A stretch of DNA of 64,000 nucleotides from an uncultured Collinsella sp. (GTDB lineage Bacteria; Actinomycetota; Coriobacteriia; Coriobacteriales; Coriobacteriaceae). Under the pieces are notes generated by a model. It was not told the origin of the DNA. It worked only from the letters and a program-made list of their open reading frames with translations, and ran no database searches. A program made the translations under genes and the position numbers. Shown here piece by piece: positions 1 to 8,636 of the stretch. Position 1 is the stretch's first letter, and each line of letters opens with the position of its first letter. The stretch spans positions 868,001 through 932,000 of the forward strand of contig UQTV01000001.1 of the NCBI GenBank assembly GCA_900544095.1, written 5' to 3'.

Positions 1-1
1 T

Positions 2-1870
2 GTGCTTGAGCAGCTCGTCGAGCACGCCGGCCAGCAGCGCGCGCGAGTGCGTCACGACATGCTCTTCGGTATCCTCGCCGCGCTCGACGCGGGTCATATC
101 GCCATCAAGCTCGCTGGTCATATCGGGACTCGTGATGCGCGGGGCAAATTGCGTCAGCGCGTCGATGATGGCGATGCCCAGCTGGCTCGGCTCAACGGGA
201 TCATTTTTGAGATAGCGCACGGCATACAGGCGCTCGATGATGCTCGCACGCGTGGACTTGGTACCCAGGCCGCGCTTTTCCATCTCCTGCACGAGCTTGC
301 CCTGGCTGTAGCGCGCGGGCGGCTCGGTCTGCTTGGCCTCGAGCTTAATGTCGAACACGTCGACCGTATCGCCCTGCTCCAGCGGCGGCATCTGCTCATC
401 GCGCTTAAGGCCGTACGGATAGGCCTCGCGGAAGCCCGGGGTCACGAGCACGTCGCCCGAAGCCACGAACGGCTCGCCGTTCACATCGAGCTCGAGCTTG
501 GTGTTCTCGATGGTCGCGGGACCCATGAGCGTCGCCAGGAAGCGGCGGGCGATGAGGTCGTAGAGCTTGCGCTGGCCGCCGTCGAGCGTGGACGGATCGC
601 CCTCGCCCGTGGGGTAGATAGGCGGGTGGTCGGTGGTCTCGACCTTGCCGCGCGTGGGCCTCATGGGACCGGCGAGCACCTTCTTGCACACGGGTGCCAG
701 CGCCGGGTTAATCTTGGCCAGGTCGCTCACCACGGCGCCCAGATCGAGCGTCGCGGGGTACACGGTATTATCGACACGCGGGTAGCTGATGAGGCCCGCC
801 ATGTAGAGAGACTCGGCGATGCGCATGGTACGCGCAGGCGAGATGCCCTCGGCTGCGGCGGCAGCCTGCAGCGAGGTGGTCGCAAACGGCGTGGGCGGCT
901 GCTGCTTGCGAGAGCGCTTGGTCACCGCGGCGACGGTTGCCGTCGCGACGCCGTCGACGTGACCATACGCCGTCTCAGCAGCATCTTTGTCGGTAAAACG
1001 CGCCGTCTTGTGCGCGATCTTAAAGCGGTCGTCCTCGGCAGCACCCTGAGCGGCACCCATGCCGCGAATCTGCCAATAGTCCTCGGGCACAAACGCCATG
1101 CGCTCGCGCTCGCGCTCGACCACCAGGGCGAGTGTCGGCGTCTGCACGCGGCCGGCAGAGCGCACGTTACCAAAGCCGCCAAACTTGGCGAGCGTCAGAT
1201 AGCGCGTGAGTACCGCGCCCCAAATGAGGTCGATGTGCTGGCGACTCTCGCCGGCGTCGGCCAGATTCTGGTCGAGCGAGACGAGATTATCGAAGGCCTG
1301 CGTGATCTCGGCCTTGGTAAACGAAGAATACTGGGCGCGGGCGACCGGCAAGTCGGGCGCCACCTCGCGCACCTTGTTGAGGGCGTCCGAACCGATCAGC
1401 TCGCCCTCGCGATCGAAGTCCGTGGCGATGATGACGCTGTCGGACTTTTTGGCGAGGTTCTTAAGCGAGCGGATGAGCTCTTTCTCGGCCGGAAGCTTAA
1501 TGACGGGCGCCCAGGTGAGATAGGGCAGGCTCTCGAGCTTCCAGCCCTTGATGGAAATGCCATCGGCAAGGAACGGCTTGCGCTTGGTGTCGTACGGCGG
1601 GCGGGCCAGGCCATCGGGCATATCGGCCGGCAGCATTTCGCCGTCCTCCGTGACCGAATACCAGCCCAACTTTTTATCGAACAGCACACTGTCGCAAAAA
1701 TCGGGTGCCAGGATGTGACCGGCAAGGCCGATCGTCACGCACTCCTCGCCCTTCCACTCAAAACGGTAGATAGCGGTGTTGTACACCTTGTCCTTTTTGG
1801 GCTTGCCCGTGGACAGACGCTCGGCGATCTGACGCGCGGCGTCGTTTTTCTCAGCGATGATGAGCTTCAA
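2..1870 (-). CDS. DNA topoisomerase (type IA), C-terminus beyond the window
   Basis: Type IA topoisomerase, which relaxes or decatenates DNA by single-strand passage through a tyrosine-linked intermediate. The N-terminus (MKLIIAEKNDAARQIAERLS) is the Toprim start typical of archaeal-type TopA/TopB. Further on are ATDFDREGELIG, the Toprim acidic motif, and GLISYPRVDNTVYP, which carries the active-site tyrosine (the usual motif is YPRTDN). I chose the TTG start at 1870 because a GGAG lies just upstream and the Toprim strand begins directly after it. The gene runs off the left edge after 623 codons, so the zinc-finger tail cannot be seen. It is the last visible gene of the tat-hyp run, 54 nt behind hypB. 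Topoisomerase I versus III cannot be decided here. Confidence 0.88.
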   Translation of the reverse strand, partial: MKLIIAEKNDAARQIAERLSTGKPKKDKVYNTAIYRFEWKGEECVTIGLAGHILAPDFCDSVLFDKKLGWYSVTEDGEMLPADMPDGLARPPYDTKRKPFLADGISIKGWKLESLPYLTWAPVIKLPAEKELIRSLKNLAKKSDSVIIATDFDREGELIGSDALNKVREVAPDLPVARAQYSSFTKAEITQAFDNLVSLDQNLADAGESRQHIDLIWGAVLTRYLTLAKFGGFGNVRSAGRVQTPTLALVVERERERMAFVPEDYWQIRGMGAAQGAAEDDRFKIAHKTARFTDKDAAETAYGHVDGVATATVAAVTKRSRKQQPPTPFATTSLQAAAAAEGISPARTMRIAESLYMAGLISYPRVDNTVYPATLDLGAVVSDLAKINPALAPVCKKVLAGPMRPTRGKVETTDHPPIYPTGEGDPSTLDGGQRKLYDLIARRFLATLMGPATIENTKLELDVNGEPFVASGDVLVTPGFREAYPYGLKRDEQMPPLEQGDTVDVFDIKLEAKQTEPPARYSQGKLVQEMEKRGLGTKSTRASIIERLYAVRYLKNDPVEPSQLGIAIIDALTQFAPRITSPDMTSELDGDMTRVERGEDTEEHVVTHSRALLAGVLDELLKH

Positions 1871-1924
1871 AAGAGGCTCCTATCTCGTGTGTCTGCGGCT
1901 GCGCCCGCCCTCTTGGCGGCCGAC

Positions 1925-2608
1925 TTACGCCCTTGCTTGCTCAATCTGCCCGATGAGCCAATCGCACCAGGCATCCATGCCCTCGCCCTTGCGCGCGCTC
2001 ACGGCAAACCGCGGCGCTTGCGGATTGAGGTCATCGAGGGTCTTAGTATACCTATCCATGTCAAAATCGAAAGCCGGGGCCACGTCGACCTTGTTGAGCA
2101 GCTGCGCGCCGGCGTGTTGGAAGATGCCCGGGTACTTGATGGGCTTGTCGTCGCCCTCGGGCACCGAGAGGATCATGATGGACAGGTTCTCGCCCAGGTC
2201 AAAGTCGACTGGGCAGACCAGGTTACCCACGTTTTCGATAAAGATGACGTCGATGTTTTCCAGACCCACAGCTTGGTCGAACGCGTCAACGGCCTCCATG
2301 ATCATGTTGCCCTCGAGGTGGCACAGGCCGCCCGTGTTGATCTGGATGGCGGGCATGCCGGCTTCCTTCATGGTGATGGCGTCGACGTCCGAGGCGATAT
2401 CGCCCTCGATAACGGCACAGCGCAGGCTGGCTTTGTCACGCAGGCGCTCGTTGGTGCCCAGAATCGTGGTGGTCTTACCCGAGCCAGGGCTCGACAGCAC
2501 ATTGATCACGTAGGTGTCCGTCTGCTCAAACCGCTTACGCAGCTGATCTGCCAGGCGCTCGTTGCGCGACAGAATCGGCGACGCGATATCAATCGTTTTC
2601 TCGGCCAT
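1925..2608 (-). CDS. hypB: Hydrogenase/urease nickel incorporation GTPase HypB
   Basis: SIMIBI-class GTPase that works with HypA to load nickel into [NiFe]-hydrogenase. Visible motifs are the P-loop SSPGSGKTT (about residues 39-47), the CHLEGNMI segment (normally CHLDANM) with metal-site Cys and His, and GNLVCPVDFDLGE, which carries the second conserved Cys. The N-terminal CxxCGC motif and His-rich stretch of some HypB proteins are missing, so storage of extra nickel is unlikely. The 227-residue length is normal for the short form. It lies 55 nt downstream of hypA and has its own GGAG site. hypC-F and the hydrogenase genes are not in this window. Confidence 0.96.
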   Translation of the reverse strand: MAEKTIDIASPILSRNERLADQLRKRFEQTDTYVINVLSSPGSGKTTTILGTNERLRDKASLRCAVIEGDIASDVDAITMKEAGMPAIQINTGGLCHLEGNMIMEAVDAFDQAVGLENIDVIFIENVGNLVCPVDFDLGENLSIMILSVPEGDDKPIKYPGIFQHAGAQLLNKVDVAPAFDFDMDRYTKTLDDLNPQAPRFAVSARKGEGMDAWCDWLIGQIEQARA

Positions 2609-2663
2609 ACTTAGCGCTCCTTACTTTGGCCCTTTTATACCCCATCGCTAGATGGCGAGCGTG

Positions 2664-3020
2664 CTAATCGTCGGGGGTCTCGATCTCGATACTTGCGATG
2701 TCGAGTTCGCGGCCATGCAGCAGACGCACGTTGGCACCGCCACATTGGGGACAACGGCAATGGAAACGGTCGTGCTCAAAGACCTCACCGCAGTCCAGAC
2801 ACTCGCTTTGTGGATGGACTTCCTCCACGGCAAGCTCGCAGCCGCGCGTGAGCGGGTCCTCGTCGCGAAACGTCTCCCACGCAAAGTCAAGCGCCTCGCG
2901 CACGACCTCGGTCATATCCCCGATACGCAGCGTTACCAAAACGGCGCGCGAGGCCCCCGCCCCACGCGCCGCGCGAATCACTGTATCGAGTATGCCGTTG
3001 ACAATGCCAACCTCGTGCAT
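2664..3020 (-). CDS. hypA: Hydrogenase maturation nickel chaperone HypA
   Basis: Small nickel-binding chaperone that passes Ni to hydrogenase together with HypB. It starts MHEVGI; the N-terminal amine and His2 form the nickel site in this family. A zinc-binding module follows near residues 73-95, with CLDC and CRCPQC pairs. Its 118 residues match the family. It begins 6 nt after the tatC stop, and its ribosome-binding site (GAGGAG) is made of the last acidic codons of tatC, so translation of the two is probably coupled. Confidence 0.95.
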   Translation of the reverse strand: MHEVGIVNGILDTVIRAARGAGASRAVLVTLRIGDMTEVVREALDFAWETFRDEDPLTRGCELAVEEVHPQSECLDCGEVFEHDRFHCRCPQCGGANVRLLHGRELDIASIEIETPDD

Positions 3021-3026
3021 ACCGAT

Positions 3027-3818
3027 TTACTCCTCGTCGTCCTCGTCGTCCGAGAACAGGTCCAGACGGCTCACGAACAGGCCCTCCTTGCCCTCGCGCG
3101 CGGTAATGACCACGCGAGCGATGGCGAGCGAAATCTCGTAGAGCGAGAGCAGGGCGCCATACATGAGACCCAGCGTAACGGGCGAGCCGTCGGGCGTAAT
3201 CACAGCCGAGCCCACAAGCAGGCCTACGTACACGTAGCGCCAGGCGCTGCGGAAGGCCGCATAGGACACGATGTGGAAGACGGACAGGTAGAAGATGATG
3301 AGCGGCAGCTCAAACGCCACACCAAAGCCGATCATAAAGAGCAGCTCCATGTTGACGTAGTTCTCCAGATCGGGCAGCGCCGTGGCGACGGCCGAGGTCT
3401 CGCCGATGAGCCACTCAAAGCCTGCCGGGATAATGATGAAGTAGCAGAAGATGGCGCCCAGGAAGAACAGCACCGTCGAGGCGAGCACCGTGGGCACGAC
3501 CCATTTGCGCTCGTTGGGACGCAGTGCCGGCAGGAAAAATGCCAGAATCTGCCAGATGATCATGGGCGTGCACATGACCACGGCCATCTTGATGGCCAGC
3601 GAGAAGCGCAGTCCAAAGCCGCCGAGCGTGGTGGTGATGTAGAACTTACCGTCCGGCACAAAGGAGCGGATGGGGTCTTCCAGGATGTCGAGCACCACGG
3701 GCGTGGCGAAATACAGCACGATGGCGGCGGCAAACACCGACACGACCACGATGGTCAGGCGGCGACGGAGCTCGCCCAGGTGATCGAAGAGCGGCATGCG
3801 CGCAGGTCCGATAGGCAT
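3027..3818 (-). CDS. tatC: Sec-independent protein translocase TatC
   Basis: Polytopic receptor subunit of the twin-arginine translocase, which exports folded, often cofactor-containing proteins. The conserved start region MPLFDHLGELRRRL is present, followed by six hydrophobic segments. The C-terminus is unusually acidic (DLFSDDEDDEE). The start codon overlaps the tatA stop (TAATG). The position-8 methionine (MPLFDH) could also be the start. Placement between tatA and hypA/hypB fits a role in exporting hydrogenase or other redox enzymes. Confidence 0.96.
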   Translation of the reverse strand: MPIGPARMPLFDHLGELRRRLTIVVVSVFAAAIVLYFATPVVLDILEDPIRSFVPDGKFYITTTLGGFGLRFSLAIKMAVVMCTPMIIWQILAFFLPALRPNERKWVVPTVLASTVLFFLGAIFCYFIIIPAGFEWLIGETSAVATALPDLENYVNMELLFMIGFGVAFELPLIIFYLSVFHIVSYAAFRSAWRYVYVGLLVGSAVITPDGSPVTLGLMYGALLSLYEISLAIARVVITAREGKEGLFVSRLDLFSDDEDDEE

Positions 3819-4393
3819 TACTCATCGCCTCCCTTCGGGGCGTCGGCGGCAGCGGCGTCGTCCTCGGCCTCGAGCTCGCGAGCGAGCTGGTCGACAACGG
3901 CCTTGCGCTTGCGGGGACGACGGGCGTAGAGGTCAGCCGTCGTGGGCTCTGCCGGCTCGAGCTCGGGCTCTGCAACAGGCTCGGGCTCGGCGGCATCAGC
4001 AGCAACGGCAGGCTCTGCACCCTCGGCCTCCTCGGCAATACCTTCGCCCTCGGTAGCGCCCTCGCTTGCGGCCTTCTCGGCAGCAAGACGGGCGCGACGC
4101 TCGGCAAAGGTCTCCTTCTTGACGGGCGCTGCCGTCTCGGCGGCATCCTCGTCCGCATCGGAATCGTCGTCGGTCGCAGCAGCCTTCTTGGGCTTGACCG
4201 GGGCCGACGCGGCCTCACTCACCGGATCGATGATCTCGGACTGAACAACAGCCGTCATCTTTTCCTGCGTCTCGCGGAACTGACGGATGGCACGGCCGAT
4301 CGTGCGGCCCATCTGCGGGAGCTTATCCGGGCCAAACAGCAAAAAGCCGAAGACCACGATGATCGCGAGCTCACCCTCTCCAATACCAAACAC
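3818..4393 (-). CDS. tatA: Twin-arginine translocase TatA/TatB subunit
   Basis: Pore-forming or TatB-like Tat component. It has one N-terminal membrane helix (VFGIGEGELAIIVVFGFLLF), the hallmark FGPDKLP hinge and an amphipathic helix (GRTIGRAIRQFRE). These are followed by about 110 residues of Ala/Glu/Pro-rich, probably disordered sequence. I chose the GTG at 4393 because GGAGG sits 5 nt upstream and the helix begins directly afterwards; an ATG nearby is out of frame. The 191-residue length and long acidic tail are more TatB-like than TatA-like, so a single bifunctional protein or TatB is possible. Confidence 0.9.
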   Translation of the reverse strand: MFGIGEGELAIIVVFGFLLFGPDKLPQMGRTIGRAIRQFRETQEKMTAVVQSEIIDPVSEAASAPVKPKKAAATDDDSDADEDAAETAAPVKKETFAERRARLAAEKAASEGATEGEGIAEEAEGAEPAVAADAAEPEPVAEPELEPAEPTTADLYARRPRKRKAVVDQLARELEAEDDAAAADAPKGGDE

Positions 4394-4546
4394 ACATACC
4401 TCCAAGGCTCGATGTGAGTCGAGCCCGCACCGCGCCATTCGGCCGGAACTCGTCTATTCATTCGGTCAAGTATAGCGCCCGGACGCCAAAACGTCCGAGC
4501 GCATCACAAACATATGCCAAACGGCACGCCCTTTTGGGGGCAAAGA

Positions 4547-4861
4547 TTATGCAGCGGTGATCGAAATCTCCTGGTCGACACCCAACAGCTGGACCACGCG
4601 CATCACCGGGGGCTGCACATTGGTGCAGCTAAAGCGCTTGCCGTGGTCGACCGCGTGGTGCGCGGCGCCCACGAGCACGCCAATGCCCGTCGAATCGATG
4701 TAGCTCACCTGGGCAAAATCGAGCTCAACGGCCTCGGTGGGCTGCTCGAGCGCCAGGTCGATGGCATTGCGCAGGCTATCGGCGTTAGAGATATCGATCT
4801 CACCGGTCACCTTAATGGTGTAGAGCTCTGGCGTGGGGTTTGTGGAAATACCCAAATCCAT
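4547..4861 (-). CDS. STAS-domain anti-sigma factor antagonist (SpoIIAA/RsbV-like)
   Basis: Single STAS domain of 104 residues. The segment YIDSTGIGVLVG carries the serine that is phosphorylated in SpoIIAA/RsbV-type antagonists by their partner kinase. By family knowledge, the unphosphorylated form binds an anti-sigma kinase and frees a sigma factor. No kinase or sigma gene is adjacent, so the partner must be elsewhere. AAAGGAG precedes the ATG. It stands alone between tatA and the aminotransferase, on the same strand. Confidence 0.88.
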   Translation of the reverse strand: MDLGISTNPTPELYTIKVTGEIDISNADSLRNAIDLALEQPTEAVELDFAQVSYIDSTGIGVLVGAAHHAVDHGKRFSCTNVQPPVMRVVQLLGVDQEISITAA

Positions 4862-4927
4862 GTATACGCTCCTTTACGTATCGAAAGTGCGGATAGTACT
4901 AGGCGCGGACTTGCGGGGCCCTACGCG

Positions 4928-6232
4928 TTAGGCGCGCTCGGCACGCGCAAGCTCGGCAGCGACAAGCTTAACGGCCAGCACCAGCACATCGAGCGCAGCC
5001 TCCAGGTCCTCGACCGTGGGATAGCTCGGCGCGATGCGGATGTTGGTGTCGCGCGGATCCTTGCCATAAGGCCAGGTGGCACCAGCCGGCGTGAGCTTGA
5101 CGCCCAGATCGGCACAAAGCGCGGCGACCTTCTGGGCCGAGCCCTCGGGGCCATCGAAACTCACAAAGTAGCCGCCATGGGGATGAGTCCAAGTGGCGCA
5201 ACCCGTGTTACCCAAGCCCTCGGTGAGTTTACGCTCAACGGCCTCAAAGCGCGGGCGCAGGAACTCGGCATGCTTTTTCATGTGCTCCTTGACCGCCTCG
5301 ATGGTGGGAAGGAAGCGCACGTGACGCAGCTGGTTGAGCTTATCGGCGCTAATAAGACCGGCCTTCAGGCGCTTGGAGAACTCGGCGATGACCGCGGGGC
5401 TCGCACCGATAAAGCCGATGCCGGCGCCCGGGAAGGTGATCTTGGACGTCGAGGCAAAGGCCACCACGCGATCCTCGGTGCCCGCCGCGCGAGCGAGGTC
5501 AAAGATATTTGCGAGCTCGTCGGTCTCGTCGTACAGGTCGTGCACGCAGTAAGCGTTGTCCCAAAAGATGCGGAAATCGGGCGCGGCCGTGGGCATCTCG
5601 ACCAGGCGGCGCACAGTGTCCTCGCTAAAGGTGATGCCCGTGGGGTTGGAATACTTGGGCACGCACCAGATGCCCTTGATGGAATCGTCGGCGGCAACCA
5701 GGCGCTCAACCTCGTCCATGTCGGGGCCGTTGTCGGTCATCGCGACGGGGACGTTCTCGATGCCCAAGTCGGCGGTGATGCCAAAGTGGCGATCGTAGCC
5801 GGGAACGGGGCACAGGAACTTGACCTTCTTGCCGTCGTGCGCGGCCTCGTAGGCGTCCCAGGGCTCGCTGCCGCACGAGCCGCAACGCCAGAACATACCG
5901 GCGATGTCATGCTCAATCAGCAAACTCGACGAGCCCAGCACGAGCGTCTGCTCGGCAGGGCACCCCAGGAACTCCCCCGCTAGCTTGCGTGCCGAGGGAA
6001 TGCCCTCAAAGCAGCCGTAGTTGGAGCAGTCGACGTTGCCGTCGTGCAGATCGGCATCGGCATTGAGGATATCGAGCATAGGTCGAGAGATGTCCACCTG
6101 GGAGGGCGACGGCTTGCCGCGGGCCATGTCGAGCGCCAGGCCCTTGGCCTTGACCTCGGCGACCTCGGCTTTGAGCGCCTCGATGGCGGCATCGAGTTCG
6201 GTGGTTTCCATCTTCTGGTAGATCGTCTGCAT
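4928..6232 (-). CDS. Aspartate aminotransferase-like PLP enzyme (class I, short actinobacterial type)
   Basis: PLP-dependent aminotransferase of 434 residues, resembling the subgroup Ic aspartate aminotransferases (Pfam Asp_aminotransf type) found in actinobacteria. Visible landmarks are ARGKPSPSQ near the N-terminus, KYSNPTGITFS (substrate/PLP segment), FWDNAYCVHDL, and STSKITFPGAGIGF with the Schiff-base lysine. It probably makes aspartate/glutamate from oxaloacetate/2-oxoglutarate. The ATG at 6232 has GAAAGG upstream. It appears monocistronic. Confidence 0.87.
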   Translation of the reverse strand: MQTIYQKMETTELDAAIEALKAEVAEVKAKGLALDMARGKPSPSQVDISRPMLDILNADADLHDGNVDCSNYGCFEGIPSARKLAGEFLGCPAEQTLVLGSSSLLIEHDIAGMFWRCGSCGSEPWDAYEAAHDGKKVKFLCPVPGYDRHFGITADLGIENVPVAMTDNGPDMDEVERLVAADDSIKGIWCVPKYSNPTGITFSEDTVRRLVEMPTAAPDFRIFWDNAYCVHDLYDETDELANIFDLARAAGTEDRVVAFASTSKITFPGAGIGFIGASPAVIAEFSKRLKAGLISADKLNQLRHVRFLPTIEAVKEHMKKHAEFLRPRFEAVERKLTEGLGNTGCATWTHPHGGYFVSFDGPEGSAQKVAALCADLGVKLTPAGATWPYGKDPRDTNIRIAPSYPTVEDLEAALDVLVLAVKLVAAELARAERA

Positions 6233-6381
6233 GGGTGCGACCTTTCGCGAAGCGGTACGTTGCAGTTCGTCTAAGTATAGACCGCCACCGCCACAACGGT
6301 ATGAAGCCGTGATAGATTAAGTTCATCGCAATGAATTACGAATCGCCGCGCATGGCGGCGTGGGGCGCCCAAGGAGGCACT

Positions 6382-6636
6382 ATGGAGTACGGATCGTTTA
6401 GGGCCGAGGAATTCGGCGACCTGCAGCGCCTGGTCGACGGGCTGTTTTACGACCGCCATGCCATCGACCGCCTGGACCTGATCGTACAGGCCGAAATCTT
6501 GGACCTGGCGCCCGATCTCATGGAAATCGTCAACCTGCTACCGCCCGGCTATTACGACCGCCAGTCACTCTGCGACCAGCTCAACTCCGCCTTGGCCGCC
6601 CACGGCTGGGGCGCCGTCTACGGAACGGTGGAATAA
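6382..6636 (+). CDS. Conserved hypothetical small protein
   Basis: An 84-residue acidic protein beginning MEYGSFRAEEFGDLQRLVDG. I do not recognise a family. The ATG at 6382 was chosen because AAGGAGG lies 6 nt upstream; an ATG at 6331 lacks such a site. The predicted secondary structure is mostly helical, with no signal peptide or membrane segment. It runs away from the divergent aminotransferase and stops before a bidirectional terminator. Confidence 0.7.
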   Translation: MEYGSFRAEEFGDLQRLVDGLFYDRHAIDRLDLIVQAEILDLAPDLMEIVNLLPPGYYDRQSLCDQLNSALAAHGWGAVYGTVE

Positions 6637-6695
6637 GCCTCGAGGCCGGCGATTTGGCCCGCTTCCCGACCTTGGCGAGGCTTGTTTTAGGGCTT

Positions 6696-6752
6696 GTGGC
6701 CAAAAAAGGGCAAATATGAGTACTGTTACCTTTTTAGTAGCAGCGATTTTTG
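6696..6752 (+). repeat. ATGAGTACTGTT intergenic repeat, copy 1
   Basis: Shares about 38 identical bases with 23896-23933, starting CAAATATGAGTACTGTTACC and ending GTAGCAGCGATT. The upstream flank GTGGCCAAAA is also partly conserved. Inside, CTGTTAC and GTAGCAG can pair around a 7-base T-rich loop (one G-T wobble). A third, shorter copy lies on minus at 24075-24112. Function unknown. Confidence 0.75.
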
Positions 6753-6882
6753 GTCGAAATCGGCAAAACTCGACTTGAAACTTCCTAATCACCGTCAGCT
6801 AGCGCCAAATTGGAAGTCGATGGTCACTCATTAACGTACAGTTCTTATAACTTTGTTCATTATTTTCCGCACCTAAAATGAT

Positions 6883-6920
6883 ACGCCGTTTGTGACAGTA
6901 CTCACAAACGGCGTTTTTTT
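6883..6920. terminator. Bidirectional rho-independent terminator
   Basis: Perfect 13-bp stem (ACGCCGTTTGTGA paired with TCACAAACGGCGT) around a 6-base loop, followed by a T run on plus and preceded by an A-rich stretch. It separates the small plus-strand gene from nhaA on minus. Confidence 0.9.
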
Positions 6921-7010
6921 GACCACTGGCGTGTCTGGCAGGCGGCAAGCACCGCCAGAATCCGCATTTTGGACGCGCCCGAATCGGTTCTGGAGCCGGT
7001 TTTCGCGCTC

Positions 7011-8369
7011 TTACTCGTCTTTGGGCGAGGGATGCTTGCAGACCACGCTCATGTAGATCATGCCGAGCACGGCTGCGGTGACCGAACCGGCGAGAATAGC
7101 GGCCTTGGCTGCAAGAACCTCAAACTGGGCCGTCGGGAAGGCAAGGCCGCTGATGAGAATCGACATGGTAAAGCCGATACCGCCCAGAATGCCCACGCCG
7201 GCAATCATGTGCCAGTTGACATTGTGCGGCAGCTCGCAGGCCTTAAGCTTAACCAGGGCAAACGTCATACCAAAGATGCCGATCGGCTTGCCCAGCAGCA
7301 TGCCAAAGTACACGCCGAGCGTCACCGGATCGGTGAGCAGCGTGCTCATGTCCACGCCCACTAAACGAACCTGAGCGTTTACGAACGCAAAGATCGGCAG
7401 GATCACAAAGTTGACCGGCGTGGAAATCAGACGCTCCATGCGGATAAGCGGCGGGGTCACGCGGTGCATGACGCGCTCGACCTTGGTAGTCGAGACGGTA
7501 AAGTCATGCTGGCCCAGGATGTGTGCCTCGTCGTCGTAGCGGTCATCGAGCAGCGGCAGGCACTCGCCCAGCCAATCGGTGAGACTATCGAGCTTGACGC
7601 CGCACTTGGCCGGAATGGTGAAGGCCAGGATGACGCCAGCAAGCGTGGCATGTACGCCGCTCTTGAACATGCAGAACCACAACAGCAGCCCCAGTACCGA
7701 ATACGGGGCAAGGCGGTAATGCTGCGTCTTGTTGAGCCACACGAGCGCGCAGGTCACAAGCGCGGCGGCGCCCAACCAAAACGGATTGGGGCTCTGACCG
7801 TAGAAGATGGCGATGGCGGCGATGGAGATCAGGTCGTCGGCGATAGCGAGCGTCGAGAAGAACACGCGCACGCCGTTGGGAACGCGGTTGCCCAAAAGCG
7901 ACAGCACGCCCAGCGCAAAGGCAATATCGGTTGCCATGGGGATGGCCCAACCGTTGCGGGCGCCGGCATGGTTAAAGATCAGGTAGATGCAGGCGGGAAC
8001 GACGACGCCGCCCACCGCCGCCAACATGGGAAGCATGGCCTGACGCGGATTCTTGAGCTCGCCGACCGTCATCTCGTACTTAAGCTCAATGCCCACCAAC
8101 AAAAAGAAAATCGCCATGAGGAAGTCGTTGACGAAAAGCTCAACGGTGAGACCAGCCGTAAGGTTGCCCAGGCCCACATACAGCGGGGTCTCCAAAAAGT
8201 GATGGATGGCCTCGTAGGCATCGGTGTTGGCGCAGATAACGGCGGCGATAGCGGCGAAGACCATGACGGCGGCGGAAATCGTGCCGTTCTCGGCGATGCG
8301 CTCCCAAATGTCGTGACGTTCAAAGCGCTTGCGCTCACGAACGTTGAACAGCTGCTCAGTTGCTGCCAT
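7011..8369 (-). CDS. nhaA: Na+/H+ antiporter NhaA
   Basis: Inner-membrane sodium/proton exchanger of 452 residues, slightly longer than the E. coli protein (388), with the extra length at the N-terminus and in a cytoplasmic loop near residues 265-310. About 12 hydrophobic segments are visible. FFSTLAIADDLISI carries the adjacent aspartates that form the ion-binding site in this family. GWAIPMATDIAFALGVL and GGIGFTMSILISGLAF are also typical. AAAGGAG precedes the ATG. It lies alone between two terminator-bearing gaps. Confidence 0.96.
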   Translation of the reverse strand: MAATEQLFNVRERKRFERHDIWERIAENGTISAAVMVFAAIAAVICANTDAYEAIHHFLETPLYVGLGNLTAGLTVELFVNDFLMAIFFLLVGIELKYEMTVGELKNPRQAMLPMLAAVGGVVVPACIYLIFNHAGARNGWAIPMATDIAFALGVLSLLGNRVPNGVRVFFSTLAIADDLISIAAIAIFYGQSPNPFWLGAAALVTCALVWLNKTQHYRLAPYSVLGLLLWFCMFKSGVHATLAGVILAFTIPAKCGVKLDSLTDWLGECLPLLDDRYDDEAHILGQHDFTVSTTKVERVMHRVTPPLIRMERLISTPVNFVILPIFAFVNAQVRLVGVDMSTLLTDPVTLGVYFGMLLGKPIGIFGMTFALVKLKACELPHNVNWHMIAGVGILGGIGFTMSILISGLAFPTAQFEVLAAKAAILAGSVTAAVLGMIYMSVVCKHPSPKDE

Positions 8370-8577
8370 GGGCGGCTCCTTTCACGGGAAAGCTCCCGTC
8401 TTAAAAAAGCACGGCCCGCCCAAGTGGCGGCGCCGCGCTCTAACGTATTACGCTTGCATCTAGCCTACCCTGCACGACAAGCACGCAGGCGTGGCCGAAA
8501 AGCGGAACCACAGGTTGAACATTATTTGCTCAACGGCACGGGCACGCCTGTCCAAGAGACGACGCGGCGCCGTGCAC

Positions 8578-8617
8578 AAAAAACGACCGGAGCGCGGGAC
8601 GTCCGCGATCCGGTCGT
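8578..8617 (-). terminator. Terminator of ppaC
   Basis: Inverted repeat ACGACCGGA / TCCGGTCGT (8583-8617), followed on minus by six T residues, about 20 nt behind the ppaC stop. The inner GCG..CGC bases extend the stem. Confidence 0.88.
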
Positions 8618-8636
8618 GGCGTTTGGTCAACTAAAC

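Larger units (their letters stand above)
6637..7010. other. Intergenic stretch between convergent genes
   Basis: 374 bases without a credible gene between the small plus-strand protein and nhaA. It holds copy 1 of the ATGAGTACTGTT repeat (6696-6752) and a strong bidirectional terminator (6883-6920). Confidence 0.75.

Noticed and set aside
2..2614. Very long plus-strand ORF (870 codons) over the topoisomerase and hypB
   Set aside because: It is the antisense shadow of two genes with clear motifs on minus, a usual effect of high-GC codon bias. The translation has no domain.
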